Source of the DNA: an uncultured Rhizobiaceae group bacterium
Lineage (GTDB): Bacteria > Pseudomonadota > Alphaproteobacteria > Rhizobiales > Rhizobiaceae
Direction: 5' to 3'
DNA: 9,855 nt
Assembly (NCBI GenBank): GCA_905479965.1
Contig: CAJQOR010000503.1
Location: 1-9,855 of the forward strand
Shown here: positions 5,973 through 9,855 of the stretch, one piece after another
Layout of the letters: each line of letters begins with the position of its first letter
Numbering within the stretch: the stretch's first letter is position 1
Made by a program: the position numbers and the translations under genes
Notes under the pieces: generated by a model
Databases searched by the model: none
Told to the model about the DNA's origin: nothing
The model's input: only the letters and a program-made list of their open reading frames with translations

Positions 5973-6005
5973 TTACCAGTTGAGCAATAAAAGCTAAGGA
6001 GCCTT

Positions 6006-6689
6006 ATGCGTATTTTAGTTTTAGAAGATGATAATCAACTTGGCCCTTGGGTCACCTCAGGCCTTAAAGAAGAAGGCCATGTAGTCGATTTATTTGCCGA
6101 TGGAAAAGAAGCGCTGATGGCTGCGATGGGGCAGGAATATGATCTGCTGATTCTTGATCGCATGGTCCCAGGTCTTGATGGCTTAGCGGTTTTAAAATCC
6201 CTTCGTGCGTCAAAAAACACAACACCTGCTTTGTTTTTAACAGCGCTTGGCGAAGTGGATGCCCGTGTTGAAGGGTTTGAAGCAGGTGGTGATGATTATC
6301 TCACCAAGCCATTCGCATTTGCTGAATTATCCGCGCGCGTCAATGCGCTTGGCCGTAGACGCGATAATTCATCATCAGACACAGTTGAAACAACGATATT
6401 GCGATATGGAGACTTAAGTCTAGATCTTGTCGCACGCCATTGTGAACGTCAGGGGCAGGCGATCGAGCTGATGGCGAAAGAATTTAAGCTGCTGGAGTAT
6501 TTTATGCGCAGGCCAGGCCGTTTGGTCACGCGCACGATGTTACTCGAGCAAGTGTGGGACATGAGTTTTGATCCAACCACAAGTGTAGTGGAAACACATA
6601 TTAGTCGCTTACGTACCAAGGTTGATAAACCATTTGATGGCGAACTCATCCGCACCAGACGAGGTGAGGGCTATGTCTTCGGAAAATGA
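6006..6689 (+). CDS. OmpR/PhoB-class response regulator
   Basis: A 227-residue two-domain regulator. The receiver domain (1-115) has the acidic pair D8/D9 after E7, the phosphoacceptor D51 in LLILDRMVPGLDG, T79 in LFLTA and K101 in DYLTKPF. A short linker (RRRDNSSSDTVETT) leads to the winged-helix output domain (about 130-226), with ELMAKEFKLLEYFMRRPGRL, the recognition region TTSVVETHISRLRTKVD and the wing IRTRRGEGYVF. It binds DNA as a phosphorylated dimer, normally at repeated half-sites; the best candidates are the two identical blocks at 5485 and 8045. AAGGAG at 5996-6001 precedes the ATG by 4 bases. Its last 17 bases overlap the kinase gene. I cannot name a specific orthologue; the general QseB/PmrA/PhoP-like type fits. 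Confidence 0.95.
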   Translation: MRILVLEDDNQLGPWVTSGLKEEGHVVDLFADGKEALMAAMGQEYDLLILDRMVPGLDGLAVLKSLRASKNTTPALFLTALGEVDARVEGFEAGGDDYLTKPFAFAELSARVNALGRRRDNSSSDTVETTILRYGDLSLDLVARHCERQGQAIELMAKEFKLLEYFMRRPGRLVTRTMLLEQVWDMSFDPTTSVVETHISRLRTKVDKPFDGELIRTRRGEGYVFGK

Positions 6690-8037
6690 GCCTATTGAAC
6701 CGTCACTAAAAGACCTAGAAACGCGCCGCATCAATAGATTTGTGAAAAAACAAGCTTATAAATTGGCAAAACCCTTTCGCTGGCTACTCAGATCATCAAC
6801 TTTACGTTTGACACTCATGCTGTCGTGTTTGTTTGCGGTTGGCATGGCCGTTTCTATATTTCTAGCGCTCACATTTGGTCGTGAGGCTGTGTTGGAGCGC
6901 GTTGATACAGCGCTTACAAGTCTTGCGTCTACAGTGACTGTCAACGAAATGCTGAGTGATAATTCGATCGCAATTATAAGACCGCTTGATGATCTTGGTA
7001 ATCTGCCAAATCAGTTTAAACGCACCATAAAAAAAGGTGGTGGAACGGTTAATCTCGGTGATGACTTTAATCAGTTTGATGCTTGGCGCGTTTTGATCAC
7101 ACAAGATAATCAAGGTACACCTATTCTGGTTGCGCTTCCTATTGAAGACAGCGAAGACGCACTCAATTTACTCTCGGGCATATTATGGACCACAGCGGGA
7201 CTTGTTCTGGTGATCGCTTTGCTTATTGGTATGACAGCAGGGCTTTTAGCGCAAAGACGTCTGGTGCGCATCAATGGCACTCTAAGTCGGCTTGCAGTGG
7301 GAAATTTAAGCGCGCGCACTGGGGTTGATAGAGCTTCAGATGATTTGGATGATCTTGCACGTCAGTTGGATGTGACAGCAGCAGAACTTGAAAGATTGGT
7401 CACCCAAACGCGCCATTTAAGTGCCAGCATTGCTCATGATTTGAGAACCCCCTTGGCACGTCTTCGTGCGCAATTGGAAATGTTACCACAAGGCGAAAAA
7501 CGTGGCGCGGCACTTGAAGAAGCTAGTCGGTTATCAGGAATATTTGATACCATCATGCGTGTAGCAAGAATTGAAGCTGCGCAAGGTGAAGATGGTTTCG
7601 AGCAAATCGCATTGTCGGAGCTTGTGACAGATATTGAAGATATCTTTGGACCAGTTGTGGAAGATGCTGGCAAGACATTGGTGCTCGAAAACAAAAGCTC
7701 TGGCTATGTATCAGCTGATCGGCAAATGCTCATTCAAGCGATTGCAAACCTTATTCAAAATGCGATTGTGCATGGGGGAGATGAAATCACGCTCTTTGCA
7801 CAAACACATAGATCAATTGAAGAACTAGGTGTCTTTGATAATGGTTTGGGTGTCCCGCGTGAGCAGTATGATGAGATTATCAAGCCAATGGTGCGTCTCG
7901 ATAGCGCCAGACAGACAGATGGTAGCGGTTTGGGGCTAGCATTGGTGCGAGCGGTTGCCGATCGTCATCGCGCTGAATTGCAATTGTCTGAAAATAAACC
8001 GCATGGTCTGCGGGCGTCCATTAGTTTTTCAAAATAA
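6673..8037 (+). CDS. Sensor histidine kinase, partner of the upstream regulator
   Basis: A 454-residue inner-membrane kinase. A charged cytoplasmic start (about 1-42), transmembrane helix 1 (about 45-67, LTLMLSCLFAVGMAVSIFLA), a periplasmic sensor region of about 100 residues with no recognised domain, helix 2 (about 170-192), and a HAMP linker (about 193-245). The dimerisation/phosphoacceptor helix is LSASIAHDLRTPLARLRAQL with H255. The ATP-binding domain shows the N box NLIQNAIVHG (N363), G1 DNGLGVP (D389) and G2 GSGLGLAL (417-424). The start at 6673 overlaps the regulator stop by 17 bases and has GAGGTG 6 bases upstream, giving translational coupling; an earlier in-frame ATG at 6622 is inside the regulator and lacks such a site. 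All catalytic motifs are intact, so it is likely active; the signal is unknown. Confidence 0.95.
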   Translation: MSSENEPIEPSLKDLETRRINRFVKKQAYKLAKPFRWLLRSSTLRLTLMLSCLFAVGMAVSIFLALTFGREAVLERVDTALTSLASTVTVNEMLSDNSIAIIRPLDDLGNLPNQFKRTIKKGGGTVNLGDDFNQFDAWRVLITQDNQGTPILVALPIEDSEDALNLLSGILWTTAGLVLVIALLIGMTAGLLAQRRLVRINGTLSRLAVGNLSARTGVDRASDDLDDLARQLDVTAAELERLVTQTRHLSASIAHDLRTPLARLRAQLEMLPQGEKRGAALEEASRLSGIFDTIMRVARIEAAQGEDGFEQIALSELVTDIEDIFGPVVEDAGKTLVLENKSSGYVSADRQMLIQAIANLIQNAIVHGGDEITLFAQTHRSIEELGVFDNGLGVPREQYDEIIKPMVRLDSARQTDGSGLGLALVRAVADRHRAELQLSENKPHGLRASISFSK

Positions 8038-8044
8038 AACCCAA

Positions 8045-8117
8045 CCTTACAAAAATGTAAACTCGTGTTCAGACGCTCGTAAAACAGCGCCGTCATATTA
8101 GCATCATCGAAACAACG
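8045..8117 (+). promoter_or_regulatory. Two-component-type promoter of the 79-residue gene (copy 2)
   Basis: Repeats the architecture found before the PepSY gene: the identical 19-base CCTTACAAAAATGTAAACT (8045-8063), CAGA (8070-8073) at the same offset, a -10-like CATATTAG (8094-8101, offset 49 in both) and TCATCGAAA (8104-8112, offset 59 in both). Sequence between these blocks is not conserved, so this is selection on a promoter rather than a recent duplication. CGTAAAAC at 8078-8085 lies in the position of the second half-site. It is probably bound by the regulator encoded at 6006. Confidence 0.62.
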
Positions 8118-8138
8118 AAGAACACGAAAGATAAAAAC

Positions 8139-8378
8139 ATGAAAAACCTAATTGAAAAAATCTCTGCAACCTTCGCTTCAGCTTTGGTGATGCTAGTTGG
8201 CCTTGTTATGGCTGGCCTTGGTGTGATGACAATGGCGCTCTTGGGTGTATTTGCACTGGCTGCTTTGGGTCTTGCCATGTTGGCAGCACCGTTTATTGCA
8301 AAACCAAAACGAGACGTTGAAGATGCCGATTTTGAGCCTGTAGGTGATGCTGACCCTGAGCCTCAGCCAGCTGCATAA
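8139..8378 (+). CDS. Small membrane protein with an acidic, proline-containing tail
   Basis: A 79-residue protein with no family I recognise. Residues 10-54 are one long hydrophobic stretch rich in Gly, Ala and Met (LVMLVGLVMAGLGVMTMALL and GVFALAALGLAMLAAPFIA), long enough for two helices in a hairpin with both ends on the same side. A basic patch (KPKR, 55-58) follows, so the acidic tail DVEDADFEPVGDADPEPQPAA should be cytoplasmic by the positive-inside rule. The short N-terminus MKNLIEK is also cytoplasmic in this model. The ribosome site is weak (GAAAGA about 6 bases before the ATG). The gene has its own promoter matching that of the PepSY operon, so it is a probable target of the adjacent two-component system and may act as a small modulator in the envelope; the role is inference. 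Confidence 0.72.
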   Translation: MKNLIEKISATFASALVMLVGLVMAGLGVMTMALLGVFALAALGLAMLAAPFIAKPKRDVEDADFEPVGDADPEPQPAA

Positions 8379-8412
8379 TCTGCAAAACGCATAAAGATAA
8401 ATCCCCACAATC

Positions 8413-8459
8413 TTTCGAGGATGCATTTAAGGACCTCCAGCCTAAAATGCGCCTCGAAA
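8413..8459. terminator. Long imperfect hairpin between convergent genes (bidirectional terminator-like)
   Basis: TTTCGAGG (8413-8420) pairs with CCTCGAAA (8452-8459); inside, GCATTT (8423-8428) pairs with AAATGC (8445-8450) and AGG (8430-8432) with CCT (8441-8443), with one A/A mismatch, a T-G pair and one bulged base; the loop is 8433-8440. That gives 17 Watson-Crick pairs. Neither strand has a true U tract after the stem, so it may end transcripts with help or protect 3' ends. It starts 34 bases after the 79-residue gene and stops one base before the peroxidase stop codon. Confidence 0.55.
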
Positions 8460-8460
8460 A

Positions 8461-9600
8461 CTATTTTAGATCGTCACTTAAGCTTTTTAAAAACATCACG
8501 AGATCATCTTTCTCAACATCTGATAGCCCCAAGGGCTGCAAGATAGCTTCACCATCTACATGCAATCGTTCCATGTTTATGTTGTCATAGTGGGTCACTA
8601 CAGCCTCCAGATCTTCCAAGCTACCATCATGCATAAAGGGTTCTGAACGCGATGCGCCGCGAAGTCCTGGCACTCGAAATGTACCAAAATCTGAATGCTG
8701 AAATCTCACTTGATTAACCGCCCATGCGCCTGTTTTTTCAGGGTCATCAGTATATTGCCCCGCAAGCGTATATGGACTATTTTTGAGTGTTTTTAATCCA
8801 CCGTAACGACCCTCATCAACGCGCGTTTTTGTGACAAAATAGGGCACGCCCGCATCATGAAATTCGCCGTTTGTAAATGCAGGTCCCGAATGGCAAAAGG
8901 CGCAATTGCCTCGACCTAAAAAGAGTTTTAACCCGCGCTGTGCAGATACAGGATATTTACCCGCTTCCTTCAAATCGCCGTCTTCTAAGGCATTTCGAAA
9001 TCGATCAAAAAACGTCTCGCCAGTGACAAGTGTCTCTTGATAGGCTGCCAATGCTTTGGAGATGTTCACCAGAACAATCTGAGTATCTTGCGCGATGATT
9101 GGGCCAAAAAGCCCCTCATAGGCTACCGAATGTTCACTTGTTTGTATCGATGCTTTTAGACTTTGAGGCGTATGTCCCATTTCGTCTTTGTGCAGAATTG
9201 GGGCAATTGTTTGCGCCCAAATATTATCTGAACTGCCAGCCCAACCAAACCAGCGCTGGGTGCGCAAATTCATCAATGATGGTGTATTGCGATCAAGTCG
9301 AGTTTTACCAAACGCGCGCGGTTGCGCGTCCGAAAATCCTGTATCCGGATTATGGCAAGACCTGCATGACATCTCGCCATTACGAGATAATACGGGATCT
9401 GAAAAAAGCATTTTTCCCAGTTCAATGGCGTCTGAATTGGCAGATACCTTGTTGCTCTTATCTCTGCCAAATTGCGGCGGCCAAGGCCCGTGCAAAAGTG
9501 CTTGATCAATTTCATCTTCGGTTAGGAGTATTTCTGCCTGCGCGATCGTTGCGCCAATAAGTGATAGGGCAAATAGTAAGATTGAAAAGACACGCCGCAT
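8461..9600 (-). CDS. Secreted di-heme cytochrome c peroxidase, MauG/CcpA type
   Basis: A 379-residue periplasmic protein: Sec signal peptide MRRVFSILLFALSLIGATIA, likely cleaved after AQA at residue 22, then two c-type heme domains. Heme motifs are C79-R-S-C82-H83 and C233-A-F-C236-H237. W120 in WFGWAG matches the inter-heme tryptophan region, EMG (140-142) and the EPFMHDGS block with M323 (usual distal-ligand loop of the C-terminal heme) are present. Classical CcpA enzymes reduce hydrogen peroxide using c-type electron donors, while MauG-like members oxidise proteins; a Met rather than Tyr at the loop favours the peroxidase side, which is inference. Length is near the usual 330-400. The start ATG at 9600 shares its A with the TGA of the upstream gene (TGATG); a GTG three bases earlier is possible. 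It is probably one operon with the YtkA/FixH-like gene. Confidence 0.91.
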   Translation of the reverse strand: MRRVFSILLFALSLIGATIAQAEILLTEDEIDQALLHGPWPPQFGRDKSNKVSANSDAIELGKMLFSDPVLSRNGEMSCRSCHNPDTGFSDAQPRAFGKTRLDRNTPSLMNLRTQRWFGWAGSSDNIWAQTIAPILHKDEMGHTPQSLKASIQTSEHSVAYEGLFGPIIAQDTQIVLVNISKALAAYQETLVTGETFFDRFRNALEDGDLKEAGKYPVSAQRGLKLFLGRGNCAFCHSGPAFTNGEFHDAGVPYFVTKTRVDEGRYGGLKTLKNSPYTLAGQYTDDPEKTGAWAVNQVRFQHSDFGTFRVPGLRGASRSEPFMHDGSLEDLEAVVTHYDNINMERLHVDGEAILQPLGLSDVEKDDLVMFLKSLSDDLK

Positions 9601-9855
9601 CACTGTGCCATGATTTCAAGGGTGAAAAGCAAATGCTTATTGTCAATCGCTGATGCTTGGTATGCGATTACCTCAAGGCGCCAAATCCCTGGCATATGCA
9701 AAAACATCCCAGATACGGAGAAATTGCCTTTATCGCTGCGTGTAATCTCTGGCGTATAGTTCATGCCATGCTGGTGCGCCGGCATTGTTGCATCAACTTT
9801 AATGCGTTCAATGCTCACATCACTGTCTGAACAAAAATACAGATCAATCCCAAAA
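9600..9855 (-). CDS. YtkA/FixH-like (auxin-binding-type) small protein, N-terminus cut by the window edge
   Basis: The frame is open from the window edge (reading FGIDLYFCSDSDVSIERIKV) to TGA at 9602-9600, so the true start is outside; a GTG at 9818 is inside the conserved region and is not the likely start. The visible 84 codons contain VDATMPAHQHGMNYTPEITR, GNFSVSGMFLHMPGIWRLEV and a final strand LLFTLEIMAQ, which is the core of the immunoglobulin-like YtkA/FixH-type domain: MP-H-HGMN..P and FHMPG.W. The His/Met-rich MPAHQHGM and HMPG segments resemble copper-binding sites in related proteins, though metal binding is not shown. Relatives are exported envelope proteins, often beside c-type cytochromes or copper proteins. 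The peroxidase start overlaps the stop, so the pair is translationally coupled. Confidence 0.8.
   Translation of the reverse strand, partial: FGIDLYFCSDSDVSIERIKVDATMPAHQHGMNYTPEITRSDKGNFSVSGMFLHMPGIWRLEVIAYQASAIDNKHLLFTLEIMAQ

Noticed and set aside
9099..9560. A 153-codon open frame on the plus strand
   Set aside because: It lies wholly opposite the peroxidase gene, whose heme motifs are intact; the translation has no family features and is biased like an antisense shadow.
1..9855. tRNA, rRNA, CRISPR, insertion sequence or phage remnants
   Set aside because: No cloverleaf, evenly spaced repeat array, transposase or integrase motif, or terminal repeats were seen on either strand.

Overview
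The window looks like ordinary chromosomal DNA of a Gram-negative bacterium of moderate GC. The gene families (YbaK, LysE, TauE/SafE, Gfa-like, HxlR, PepSY with an OmpR-type two-component pair, MauG-like peroxidase with a YtkA/FixH-like partner) and the protein style best fit an alphaproteobacterium. This is inferred from gene content only, and a gammaproteobacterium is not excluded. I see no rRNA, tRNA, CRISPR array, insertion sequence, phage gene or replication origin. Genes are tightly packed and no stretch over 300 bases lacks a gene.

Left part (1-3071). On the minus strand lie a START/SRPBCC-fold protein running off the left edge and, just upstream of it, a thermonuclease-family protein. 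Divergent from these on the plus strand are a YbaK-type aminoacyl-tRNA editing protein and, 9 bases downstream, a LysE-family exporter. LysE converges on a TauE/SafE-family permease on the minus strand, and their stop codons overlap by 4 bases.

Middle part (3072-5454). A Gfa-like zinc protein is interrupted by an in-frame TGA exactly where the family has the variable residue of its CHCxxC motif. A membrane protein of unknown function and an NADP-type SDR oxidoreductase form a probable minus-strand operon. It diverges from an HxlR-type regulator. The shared promoter region carries a 17-bp perfect palindrome overlapping the predicted promoters, and the regulator mRNA is predicted to be leaderless or nearly so.

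Right part (5455-8460). This is the most interesting unit: an exported small PepSY protein, an OmpR-class response regulator and its sensor kinase (the last two overlapping), followed by a separately promoted 79-residue membrane protein with an acidic, proline-containing tail. The PepSY gene and the 79-residue gene have matching promoters: an identical 19-base block containing TTACA-N4-TGTAA, then a -10-like element and an identical TCATCGAAA at exactly the same distances. I read this as the binding site of the encoded regulator, making a small autoregulated envelope-sensing regulon whose outputs are two small envelope proteins.

Right edge (8461-9855). On the minus strand a YtkA/FixH-like protein, cut by the window edge, is translationally coupled to a secreted di-heme cytochrome c peroxidase of the MauG/CcpA type. 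A long imperfect hairpin separates this pair from the 79-residue gene that converges on it.
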